Assembly: GCF_003751945.1 (NCBI RefSeq) | Contig: NZ_RJKL01000001.1 | Location: 1-64,000 of the forward strand | DNA: 64,000 bases | Source of the DNA: Couchioplanes caeruleus | GTDB taxonomy: Bacteria; Actinomycetota; Actinomycetes; Mycobacteriales; Micromonosporaceae | Direction of reading: 5' to 3' | Shown here: piece by piece, positions 19,480 through 26,408 of the stretch | Layout of the letters: each line of letters starts with the position of its first letter | Numbering within the stretch: position 1 is the stretch's first letter | Notes under the pieces: model-generated | The model's database searches: none | The model's input: only the letters and a program-made list of their open reading frames with translations | Told to the model about the DNA's origin: nothing | Translations under genes and position numbers: made by a program

Positions 19480-20760
19480 ATGTCCCGCTACGGCGACCAG
19501 GTCGCCTCGCTGGCGGCCGAGCTCACCGATCCCGGTGACCTCGACGCTCTCCTCGACCGTGCCCGCGGCGCGCGGGTGGTCATGCTCGGCGAGGCCAGCC
19601 ACGGTACGCACGAGTACTACACCTGGCGGTGCGCCGTCACCCGGCGCCTGATCGAGGAGCTGGGCTTCTCCTTCGTCGCCGTCGAGGGGGACTGGCCCGA
19701 CTGCGAGCGCGTCGACCGCAGCGTACGGGCGCTGCCCGGCTCGCCGGAGGATCCGCGGGAGGCGCTGCTGGCGTACGACCGGTGGCCGACCTGGATGTGG
19801 GCCAACGAGGAGGTCGTCGACTTCTGCCGGTGGCTGCGCGCACACAATGCGACCCGGGAGCCGAAGGTGGGCTTCCACGGGCTCGACGTGTACTCGCTCT
19901 GGGAGTCGATGCGCGAGATCCTCGTGTACCTGCGCGAGCACGACCCCGAAGGGGTGCCGGCCGCGCTGGACGCGTACCGATGCTTCGAGCCGTACGCGGA
20001 GGACCCGCAGTCGTACGCCTGGGCGACCCGCTTCGTCGGCGCCACCTGCGAGCGTGAGGTGGTCGACCTGCTGGTCGGCCTGCGTTCCCGGGCGGCGTCG
20101 CAGTCCGGCGAGTTCGCCACCTGGCAGAACGCCGAGGTCGTCGTGGGCGCCGAGCGGTACTACCGGGCGATGGTCAACGGCGGGCCGGACTCGTGGAACA
20201 TCCGTGACCGGCACATGGACGAGACCCTGGACCGCCTGCTCGGCCACTACGGGCCGGACGCGAGGGCGGTCGTCTGGGCGCACAACACCCACGTCGGCGA
20301 CTCCCGGGCGACCGACCAGACGCTGCACGGCGAGGTGACCATCGGCGAGCTGGCCCGGGACCGTTACGGCGCCGACCGGGTGCTGCTGGTGGGCTTCGGC
20401 GGGCACCGCGGCACCGTCGTGGCCGGCCACGCCTGGGGCGCGCCGATGGAGGTCATGGGCGTGCCGCCCGCCCGCCCGGACTCGCTGGAGGACGTCCTGC
20501 ACGCGACGGCGCCCAGCCCGGCGCTCCTCGTCTTCCCGCCGGTCGACGACCAGCCGCCGCTGCTGACCGACGAGCTGACCCACCGCGCGATCGGTGTGGT
20601 CTACCGCCCGGAGCGCGAGCGCTGGGGAAACTACGTCCCGACGATCCTCGGCGAGCGGTACGACGCCTTCCTGTGGTTCGACGACACCAGCGCCGTCCGC
20701 CCGTTGCACACCCTGAGAGTCGACGTGCGCGAGCCGGAGGCGTTCCCCTCCGGTGTCTGA
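19480..20760 (+). CDS. Erythromycin esterase family hydrolase
   Basis: 426 residues. Family motifs are VMLGEASHGTHEYY (general-base His and Glu), FVAVEGDWPDC, RWPTWMWANEEV and VVWAHNTHVGD. Erythromycin esterases open the macrolide lactone, but most chromosomal relatives have unknown substrates, so macrolide resistance should not be assumed. The ATG at 19480 is the first plausible start. The last 8 nt overlap the start of the following phosphoribosyltransferase gene, indicating co-translation. Fusions and neighbourhoods of these two families are known in bacteria. Confidence 0.9.
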   Translation: MSRYGDQVASLAAELTDPGDLDALLDRARGARVVMLGEASHGTHEYYTWRCAVTRRLIEELGFSFVAVEGDWPDCERVDRSVRALPGSPEDPREALLAYDRWPTWMWANEEVVDFCRWLRAHNATREPKVGFHGLDVYSLWESMREILVYLREHDPEGVPAALDAYRCFEPYAEDPQSYAWATRFVGATCEREVVDLLVGLRSRAASQSGEFATWQNAEVVVGAERYYRAMVNGGPDSWNIRDRHMDETLDRLLGHYGPDARAVVWAHNTHVGDSRATDQTLHGEVTIGELARDRYGADRVLLVGFGGHRGTVVAGHAWGAPMEVMGVPPARPDSLEDVLHATAPSPALLVFPPVDDQPPLLTDELTHRAIGVVYRPERERWGNYVPTILGERYDAFLWFDDTSAVRPLHTLRVDVREPEAFPSGV

Positions 20761-21439
20761 GTGCTGCTTCACCGACCGCTCCGCGGCGGGACGACGACTG
20801 GGTGCCATGGTGGCCCGCCACCTCGGCAACTTCGGCCTGGTCCGGCGCCCGCTCGTGCTGGCGCTACCGCGCGGCGGCGTGCCGGTCGCCGCGCGGGTCG
20901 CGGCCGCCGTCGGTGCCGACCTCGACCTCGTCGTCGCGCGCAAGATCGGCGCGCCGGGCCGGCCGGAGCTCGGCGTCGGGGCGATCGCCGAGGACGGCGA
21001 GCCGGTCTTCGATGACGAGTTGCTCGCGACGCTGGGGCTCACGCCGCCGGACCTGTCCGGGATCGTCGAGGCCGAACGTCGCGAGCTGGCCCGCCGGATC
21101 GAGGTCTACCGGGACGGCCAGCCCCCGCCGGAGGTCACCGACCGGCTGGCGATCGTGGTGGACGACGGGGTGGCGACCGGGGTGACCGCCCGGGCGGCCC
21201 TGCGCTGGCTCCGGTCGCGCGGGGCGCATCCGCTCGTGCTGGCCGCGCCGGTCTGCTCGCGCGAGGCGGACCACTCGCTGGCCGCCGACGCCGACCTGGT
21301 GATCTGCCTGGAGCGGCCGGCGCGCTTCGGCGCGGTAGGCCGCTTCTACGAGGACTTCGCGCAGCTCACCGACGCCGACGTGCGCGAATGCACGGCCGTG
21401 CGGGACCGTCAGGATCACGCCGTGTCGCACCGGCGATGA
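20753..21439 (+). CDS. Phosphoribosyltransferase-fold protein
   Basis: 228 residues from GTG 20753. It has a type I PRTase fold: VLALPRGGVPVA at the N-terminus, then VVARKIGAPGRPELGVGAI, and the PRPP-binding loop IVVDDGVATGVTARAA (about residues 140-155). The specific base or substrate is unknown; this subgroup is often found with, or fused to, erythromycin esterase-like domains. Its start overlaps the esterase gene by 8 nt, so the two products are probably made together and may form a complex. Confidence 0.88.
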   Translation: MSECCFTDRSAAGRRLGAMVARHLGNFGLVRRPLVLALPRGGVPVAARVAAAVGADLDLVVARKIGAPGRPELGVGAIAEDGEPVFDDELLATLGLTPPDLSGIVEAERRELARRIEVYRDGQPPPEVTDRLAIVVDDGVATGVTARAALRWLRSRGAHPLVLAAPVCSREADHSLAADADLVICLERPARFGAVGRFYEDFAQLTDADVRECTAVRDRQDHAVSHRR

Positions 21440-21458
21440 CCGCGGCGGCCGGTACGCC

Positions 21459-22460
21459 TCAGGTGGGTGTCCGGGCAGTGACCCGGGCCGGCCCGGAGGA
21501 CCGCCACGGCGCGACGGTGGTCCGGCCGGCGTGGCGCAGCATCGCCCTGACCACCAGCGGGTGCACCAGGCGCACGACGGCGAGGTAGGCACGCCCGGCG
21601 CGGGACCGGGTCGCCGCCAGGGTGGTCACGGTGACCGTCGTGCCGTCGCCGTCCGGCTCGACGAGCACACCGGCCCGGAAGTCGAGGTGGCCGGCGTCGG
21701 TGCCGAGCACCACTTCGCGGTCCGTACGGGTGATGGTGGCGAAGGCCGACTCGTCGCCGCGCTCGATGCCCAGCGGGACGACCAGCCGGTTGCGCAGGCG
21801 CAGCAGCCCGACCACCACCCGGGGCGGGTTGCGGAACACCGCGTCCGCCCAGTCCTGCGGGTCGGTGGTGGTGCCGGGCGGCACTCGCAGCGCGAAGGCG
21901 TCGGCCAGCTCCGGCCGGTCGATCGTGCCGTGCAGCAGGGTCGCGGCGGGCACCGGCACGGCCCGCACCCGCGCGCTCTCCAGGCTGACGGCGAGCCGGG
22001 CCCGCCACGGGTACCGAACGGGACGGGCGACGGTGCCGGTGACGGCGCGTTCGGCGTTGTCCAGAAGATGCTCGATGACGGTGTCGTGGCAGACGCGGAC
22101 GAGGGCGGGCCAGAGGAGCCGCATGCTTGCGACCGGGCGGGCGACGAGCCGGTGCCGCAGCACGCAGGAATGCGGGCCGCGCCCCTCGATCTCCAGGGTG
22201 TGGGTGCCGATCAGCCCGGTGCGCGGGTGGAAGGTGAGCTCCACCCGGCGGCCGGGCTCGTAGCCGGTGACGTGGTAGCGGACCGGGCCGTGCCCGCCGT
22301 CGGCGCCGACGCCGAGCGGCCGGTCGAAGCGCATCGGCACCCAGGCGGGCACCGGCCAGAGCGGGTCGTCGTCGGCGCCCATCCGGTCGAGCAGGCGGCC
22401 CACCACCGCCGCGGGAACCGGCAACTCTCGTTCGTGGACGTTGCGTACCGTGGCTGTCAT
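21459..22460 (-). CDS. SRPBCC/DUF2867-like protein
   Basis: 333 residues. The N-terminal half (WVPMRFDRPL, YEPGRRVELTFHPRTGLIGTHTLEI) and the C-terminal half (LRNRLVVPLGI, TRTDREVVLGTDAGHLDFRAGV) both look like START/SRPBCC-type lipid- or ligand-binding domains, as in DUF2867-containing proteins. The ATG at 22460 follows GGAGGCGAAG. It is divergent from the tetR gene across a 49-bp gap with two palindromes, so it is probably the TetR target. Ligand unknown. Confidence 0.75.
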   Translation of the reverse strand: MTATVRNVHERELPVPAAVVGRLLDRMGADDDPLWPVPAWVPMRFDRPLGVGADGGHGPVRYHVTGYEPGRRVELTFHPRTGLIGTHTLEIEGRGPHSCVLRHRLVARPVASMRLLWPALVRVCHDTVIEHLLDNAERAVTGTVARPVRYPWRARLAVSLESARVRAVPVPAATLLHGTIDRPELADAFALRVPPGTTTDPQDWADAVFRNPPRVVVGLLRLRNRLVVPLGIERGDESAFATITRTDREVVLGTDAGHLDFRAGVLVEPDGDGTTVTVTTLAATRSRAGRAYLAVVRLVHPLVVRAMLRHAGRTTVAPWRSSGPARVTARTPT

Positions 22461-22469
22461 CTTCGCCTC

Positions 22470-22506
22470 CATACGGTCCCGTATGTTTTCCATACGCTAC
22501 CGTACA
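22470..22506. promoter_or_regulatory. Twin palindromic TetR-type operators
   Basis: CATACGGTCCCGTATG at 22470-22485 is a perfect palindrome with 7-bp arms. A second, imperfect copy (CATACG...CGTACA) lies at 22491-22506, with its centre 21 bp away, two helical turns. Both lie between the divergent starts 22460 and 22510. TACCGT at 22498-22503, inside the second site, is 6 nt before the tetR ATG and may be its -10 box. Confidence 0.75.
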
Positions 22507-22509
22507 GTG

Positions 22510-23124
22510 ATGAGCGAGCGACCTGTTTCCCGGGGCGTCGGAAAGCGCGCGGCACAGCGGCTGACCGCCGACGACTGGACGGCGGCGGCCCTGGAGGCGA
22601 TGGCCGGCGGGGGCCTCGCGGCGATCGCGGTGGAGCCGCTCGCGGCCCGGCTCGGCGCCACGAAGGGCAGCTTCTACTGGCACTTCGCCAACCGGGACGC
22701 CCTGATCGAGGCGGCCGTGCTGCGATGGGAGCGCGAGCACACGGACGCGGTCATCGGCCTCGTCGACGCCGAACCCGAGCCTCTGGGCCGGCTCCGGCTG
22801 CTCATCGGCCTGGTCCTCGACTCCACCGTGGTGCCGGACGAGGGCTCCATCGAGCTGGCGATGCTGGCCACCGCCGACCACCCGCACGTCGCGCCGGTGC
22901 TGGCCCGGGTGACCGAGCGGCGGGTGGCGTACACGGCCGGGCTGTTCGCGGCGCTCGGCTGGCCGGCCGAGGAGGCTCGGCGCCGGGGGCTGCTGGCGGT
23001 GACCGCGTACCTCGGCTACGCGCAGCTCGCGCACGTCGCGCCCGGCACTCTGCCGACCGCCGAGGCGGAGCGCCGCCGCTACGTCGACCAGGTGGTCGAC
23101 CTGCTCACGGCCCCCGACGCCTGA
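22510..23124 (+). CDS. TetR family transcriptional regulator
   Basis: 204 residues. The N-terminal helix-turn-helix (about 22-68) contains AIAVEPLAARLGATKGSFYWHFANRDALIEA, the classic TetR pattern. The helical C-terminal domain is expected to bind a ligand. The ATG at 22510 lies 6 nt after a -10-like box, suggesting a leaderless mRNA and autoregulation through the operators at 22470-22506. The divergent SRPBCC protein is the probable regulated gene. The stop is 4 bp from the convergent lipoprotein remnant. Confidence 0.92.
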   Translation: MSERPVSRGVGKRAAQRLTADDWTAAALEAMAGGGLAAIAVEPLAARLGATKGSFYWHFANRDALIEAAVLRWEREHTDAVIGLVDAEPEPLGRLRLLIGLVLDSTVVPDEGSIELAMLATADHPHVAPVLARVTERRVAYTAGLFAALGWPAEEARRRGLLAVTAYLGYAQLAHVAPGTLPTAEAERRRYVDQVVDLLTAPDA

Positions 23125-23128
23125 GGTC

Positions 23129-23592
23129 CTACTCCTTCACCGCCGCGCCGAAGCCGCCTTCCCCGTCGAATACTTCCAGTTCACCGGCCGCGGGCAGGGT
23201 CAGGAACGCGCAACCTTCGGTCACCTCGCGCCCGGCCGGGTTCAGCTCGAGGCGGCAGAGCAGGTGATCGCACTCCCTGGCGGTAGGACGAACTCGCCGT
23301 CGTCGTCGAGGGGGGCGATCTCGCCGCCGGCCCGGGTCGCCTGGTCGCGGCTGAGCGGGACGCTCATGTATCGCATCGCTGTCTGGTCGACCGGCTGGAC
23401 ATCGGCGGCGGTCCACAGGTCGTCGAGGGTATCGGCCGGCACGGCGATGATCCAGCCCTCGTCGATCGGTGAGTCGGACATGCCCATGTCGCTCACGACG
23501 ACGGCCGTACCGGCCAGGCCGTCGTCGCCGGCATCCGGAGCGCACGCGGCCGGCAGCGGTGCGAGCAGCAGCGCTGCTGCTCGCACCGCCAC
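23129..23592 (-). pseudogene. Lipoprotein gene split by a single-base frameshift
   Basis: A first frame from GTG 23592 encodes a lipobox signal (ALLLAPLPAAC) and a domain including DEGWIIAVPADTLDDLW and GEFVLPPG, then stops at 23242. A second frame, overlapping and ending at 23129, continues sensibly as ECDHLLCRLELNPAGRE and ends GGFGAAVKE. One extra C in the CCC run at 23275-23277 (plus strand) would join them into a protein of about 154 residues. It is either a true frameshift mutation or a sequencing error. Function unknown. Confidence 0.6.
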
Positions 23593-23675
23593 GGATGGCC
23601 GAGGACTCAGGATGGTTGCCGCGCATGTCCTCGAGTCTGCCCGCTGCGGCGCCGGCGTGGCTCGGCGTGGCCTCG

Positions 23676-24227
23676 TCAGCCGTACGGCAGGTAGTACGTG
23701 CCGCTGCTGCTGAAGTTGTGGCCGCCGCTCGCGGGGCAGTAACCGGCGCCGCTGCCGCTGTATGCCAGGCAGTAGCACTTGTTGCACCAGCGCCAGCCCG
23801 GCTGCTCGCCGGACGGGGGAGTGCCGTACGAGACCCGGTAGTCGGTGGTGGTGCGCACGTGGACGCCGCCGTTGGGGCAGCGGCCGTCGGAGGCGCTGCC
23901 GCCGTACCAGAGGCTGTAGCAGCGGTTGCACCAGCGCCAGCCGACCTGCCCGGGCCCCGACGTGTGGGTCACGATGTAGTTACCGCTGCCCGCGTAGTCG
24001 TGGCCGCCGCCCACGATGCACCAGCCCGTGGTGGTCCCGCCGCCGAAGAACAGGCACTGGCATCGGCTGCACCACCGCCACTGGGACTGCACGGAGGCGG
24101 TTCCCGACTCGCCGGCCAGTGCGGGGCCGGAGGCCACGGCGGCGGCACCGAGGATGCCGGCGGTGGCGGCGCCGGCCCGCAGGACGGCGCGACGCGCTAT
24201 CCCGGAATGCCCTGGAGCTGTGCCCAC
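23676..24227 (-). CDS. Secreted protein with three WRWC Cys-rich repeats
   Basis: 183 residues from GTG 24227 (GGGAGAA 6 nt upstream). It has an N-terminal twin-arginine-type signal (ARRAVLRAG plus hydrophobic stretch, ending PALA at about 38). The mature part is three repeats of about 48 residues with the pattern WRWC-x2-C-x2-L-x(8-10)-C-x(3-4)-GGxH-x(6-8)-Y. Three Cys and one His per repeat suggest metal-binding or zinc-ribbon-like knuckles. Such repeats occur in hypothetical secreted proteins of actinobacteria and other groups. No enzyme motif is seen; role unknown. Confidence 0.8.
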   Translation of the reverse strand: MGTAPGHSGIARRAVLRAGAATAGILGAAAVASGPALAGESGTASVQSQWRWCSRCQCLFFGGGTTTGWCIVGGGHDYAGSGNYIVTHTSGPGQVGWRWCNRCYSLWYGGSASDGRCPNGGVHVRTTTDYRVSYGTPPSGEQPGWRWCNKCYCLAYSGSGAGYCPASGGHNFSSSGTYYLPYG

Positions 24228-24441
24228 GGTTTCTCCCTTCGAGGAACACATTGTCGTATAGCAATGGAAGGCTGCATCCGGCGGCGTCCCGCCACAAGGG
24301 TTTTTCAATTGGCGATGAAATGCGATTTCGACACCGATTTCGACGGCGGAACATTTGTTCACGAGAAATCGCCGTAGCCGGGGCGTCGCGGGCCGGCGGG
24401 TCCGCGGGTAAGGTCGTTTCGCCGGGCGCGCGGAGGTGGAT
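24228..24441. other. Divergent intergenic region, locally AT-rich, with a direct repeat
   Basis: 214 bp between the Cys-repeat protein and the unknown gene at 24442. GC content visibly drops between 24240 and 24375. CGATTTCGAC occurs twice in tandem at 24323-24332 and 24335-24344 (12-bp period), possibly a regulator site. No coding frame is convincing. Confidence 0.45.
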
Positions 24442-25308
24442 GTGAAGAGAGTGACCCGTCGGCTCGCTCTCTGGCGGGCGGACCTCGACGGCGGTGTCTG
24501 CGCCGCCCCGGAGGAGTGCGCCGAGCTGCTGCGCGACAGCGGACCCGTCACCGTCGTGCTGGAGCACCGCGACCGTGGTGGGGCACCCACGAAACGGGTC
24601 TTTCGCAGCTCGCTCCAGCAGGACGTCGAGTGGCAGTTCGCGGGAATCGACTGGCCGGCCGACCTGCGGCCCGGTGTCCTGGTCACCGTCTCCTGGCGGG
24701 CCGCCCGGGACGAGGTCGTGGTGCGGACGGCCGCGCTCGACGAGCCGCTGCGGGTCGACGGCGCCGTCTACTTCCACGAGTACGACCCCAAGGTCGTCAC
24801 CCGCGAGTTCGTCGCGGACGAGTCCAACCGGGCAAAGGTGTTGTCGGCGGTGCGCCGGCAGGGCCGCGTGTTCGCCGACGGCAGCGCGGTGCTCGTCGAG
24901 GCGGAGCTCGCCGCGCACTGCGGGCTGGGCCGGGGTGCCCGCGGCGCGTTCCTGCTCCGCAATGCCGTCGAGCAACTGGTCCGCGAGGGCTTTCTCACCC
25001 GCCTGACCGGCAGCACCGACTCGTCGGGATATCCGTCCTATCCCGCCGCCGAGGGCCAGAAAACCGCCGAGATGCTGTTCTACGCGCCGCTGGTCGAGCC
25101 CGCTCCATTTCCGGACGAGGACGATTCCGGAAGCGCCGAGCGCCAGGACCATTGGGTCAATGGTTTCGTGCGCAGATTGCCGCCCGGGGCGCAGGCGTCG
25201 GAAAGGCAGCGCATTCTCCACGAGCGGGCCGCCGACGACGAGCAGGCCGGTCCGGGGCCGCTGGCTCCCGGCTTCACCTACGTGAAGAGGCATCACCGCA
25301 ACGGTTGA
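24442..25308 (+). CDS. Conserved-looking protein of unknown function
   Basis: 288 residues from GTG 24442, chosen because GGAGG at 24432-24436 has 5-nt spacing; GTG 24436 overlaps that site. No signal peptide or membrane helix. The first half is mixed alpha/beta with VTVVLEHRD and VLVTVSWRAARDEVVV. Residues about 145-190 (LAAHCGLGRGARGAFLLRNAVEQLVREGFLTRL) look like a winged-helix segment. The end is charged and ends PGFTYVKRHHRNG. I do not recognise the family. GC-rich codon use resembles the neighbours, so no sign of transfer. Confidence 0.7.
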   Translation: MKRVTRRLALWRADLDGGVCAAPEECAELLRDSGPVTVVLEHRDRGGAPTKRVFRSSLQQDVEWQFAGIDWPADLRPGVLVTVSWRAARDEVVVRTAALDEPLRVDGAVYFHEYDPKVVTREFVADESNRAKVLSAVRRQGRVFADGSAVLVEAELAAHCGLGRGARGAFLLRNAVEQLVREGFLTRLTGSTDSSGYPSYPAAEGQKTAEMLFYAPLVEPAPFPDEDDSGSAERQDHWVNGFVRRLPPGAQASERQRILHERAADDEQAGPGPLAPGFTYVKRHHRNG

Positions 25309-25373
25309 CGCTGCACCCGGGATGCATCCCTGGGGCGACCGGCCGGCTGCCGCGGTGGCCCAGGCTGGTGGAC

Positions 25374-25508
25374 ATGGTGCCGATCAGCCGGTGGAGCGTC
25401 CACGACAAGCCGCAGAGCCGCGTCGAGGTGGCCCGCGAGCTCGTGACGGTCTGGGCCGTGCACCTGCACCGCTCCTACCGCCTCATTCGCGGCACTCGCA
25501 GGGCTTGA
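25374..25508 (+). CDS. Possible small protein or gene remnant
   Basis: A 44-residue frame starting MVPISRWSVHDKPQSR. Nearly every codon has G or C in third position, which in this genome marks the coding frame. The product has a helical, Arg-rich middle (VEVARELVTVWAVHLHRSYR). The ribosome site is weak. It ends inside the candidate -35 of the arsR promoter. It could be a small gene or the degraded tail of a larger one. Confidence 0.3.
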   Translation: MVPISRWSVHDKPQSRVEVARELVTVWAVHLHRSYRLIRGTRRA

Positions 25509-25578
25509 CATCACCGCCGCCCACGCTACTGTCAACCTATCGGTTGATAAACCGACTGGTTGATAACCCGGGTGGTTG
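25505..25578 (+). promoter_or_regulatory. arsR promoter with iterated AACC/GGTT operators
   Basis: TTGACA at 25505-25510 and TACTGT at 25527-25532, 16 nt apart, form a sigma-70-like promoter. Directly downstream are TCAACC-TATC-GGTTGA (25532-25547), AACC-GACT-GGTT (25550-25561) and AACC-CGGGT-GGTT (25565-25577). These are three inverted repeats about 16 bp apart, well placed for repression by the ArsR protein that follows. Confidence 0.7.
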
Positions 25579-25584
25579 AGAGCA

Positions 25585-25926
25585 ATGACAGCGGATCCCC
25601 TCAGCGGCCTCTTCGCCGCCCTCGCCGACCCGACCCGCCGGGCGATCCTCGCCCGGCTGGCCCGGGGCGAGGCGACCGTCGCCGAGCTGGGTGCCCCGTT
25701 CCCGATCAGCGCCCAGGCGATCTCCAAGCACCTCAACGTGCTGGAGCGCGCGGGCCTGATCGTGCGGACCCGCGAGGCGCAGTGGCGGCGCGTGCGGATC
25801 GAGCCCACGCCGCTGCGGGACATCGCGGGCTGGGTCGCGCAATACCGGCGACTCTGGGAGGAGCGCTACGACACGCTCGGCAGCTACCTGGACACCCTGC
25901 AGCAGGAGCAGAAGGAGGAGTCGTGA
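25585..25926 (+). CDS. ArsR family winged-helix repressor
   Basis: 113 residues, the normal size. The family helix-turn-helix is clear: ALADPTRRAILARLARGEATVAELGAPFPISAQAISKHLNVLERAGLI, then a wing with WRRVRIEPTPL. No metal-binding CxC motif is present, so it belongs to the non-metal subgroup often paired with SRPBCC proteins. ATG 25585 is preferred over TTG 25576. Its stop overlaps the SRPBCC start by 4 nt (GTGA), so the pair is co-translated. Confidence 0.93.
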   Translation: MTADPLSGLFAALADPTRRAILARLARGEATVAELGAPFPISAQAISKHLNVLERAGLIVRTREAQWRRVRIEPTPLRDIAGWVAQYRRLWEERYDTLGSYLDTLQQEQKEES

Positions 25927-26387
25927 GCACCATCGCCATCAGCACCCCGTCCGACACCGAGCTCGTCATGAGCCGCTCGTTCGACGCACCGAAGGAGCTG
26001 GTCTTCGCCGCGCACACGCAGCCCGAGCACATCCGGCACTGGTGGGGCCGGGGCAACCCGCTCGACGTCACCATCGACTTCCGGGTCGGGGGCACCTGGC
26101 GCTTCGTCGAGACCGCCGACGCTCAGCAGCACGCCTTCCGCGGCGAGTTCCGCGAGATCCAGGCGCCGGACACCTTCACCTGGACCTTCGAGTACGAGCC
26201 CATGGCCGGGCACGTCGCCGTCGAGCGCTACGTCTTCACCGAACAGGACGGCAAGACCACGGTGACCAGCACGACGACGTTCACCTCCCAGGCCGACCGG
26301 GACGGCATGATCGAGTCGGGCATGGAGGCCGGTGCCGAGCAGAGCTACGCCGCGCTGGACGCCTACCTTGCCAAACTGAAGGGCTGA
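25923..26387 (+). CDS. SRPBCC (AHSA1-like) protein paired with ArsR
   Basis: 154 residues from GTG 25923. Family landmarks are SRSFDAPKELVFAAHTQPEHIRHWWG, FRVGGTWRFV, FRGEFREIQAPDTFTWTFEYE and the final amphipathic helix GMEAGAEQSYAALDAYLAKL. AHSA1-like proteins have a hydrophobic ligand cavity; most bacterial members lack a known function. It is coupled to arsR by a GTGA overlap. The same gene pair occurs again at 52.6-53.6 kb. Confidence 0.9.
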   Translation: MSTIAISTPSDTELVMSRSFDAPKELVFAAHTQPEHIRHWWGRGNPLDVTIDFRVGGTWRFVETADAQQHAFRGEFREIQAPDTFTWTFEYEPMAGHVAVERYVFTEQDGKTTVTSTTTFTSQADRDGMIESGMEAGAEQSYAALDAYLAKLKG

Positions 26388-26408
26388 CCGTGGTCTAAGG
26401 TCGATCTC

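Noticed and set aside
19480..20760. Acquired macrolide resistance gene
   Set aside because: Base composition matches the chromosome, there is no mobile element, and the family includes many non-resistance members.
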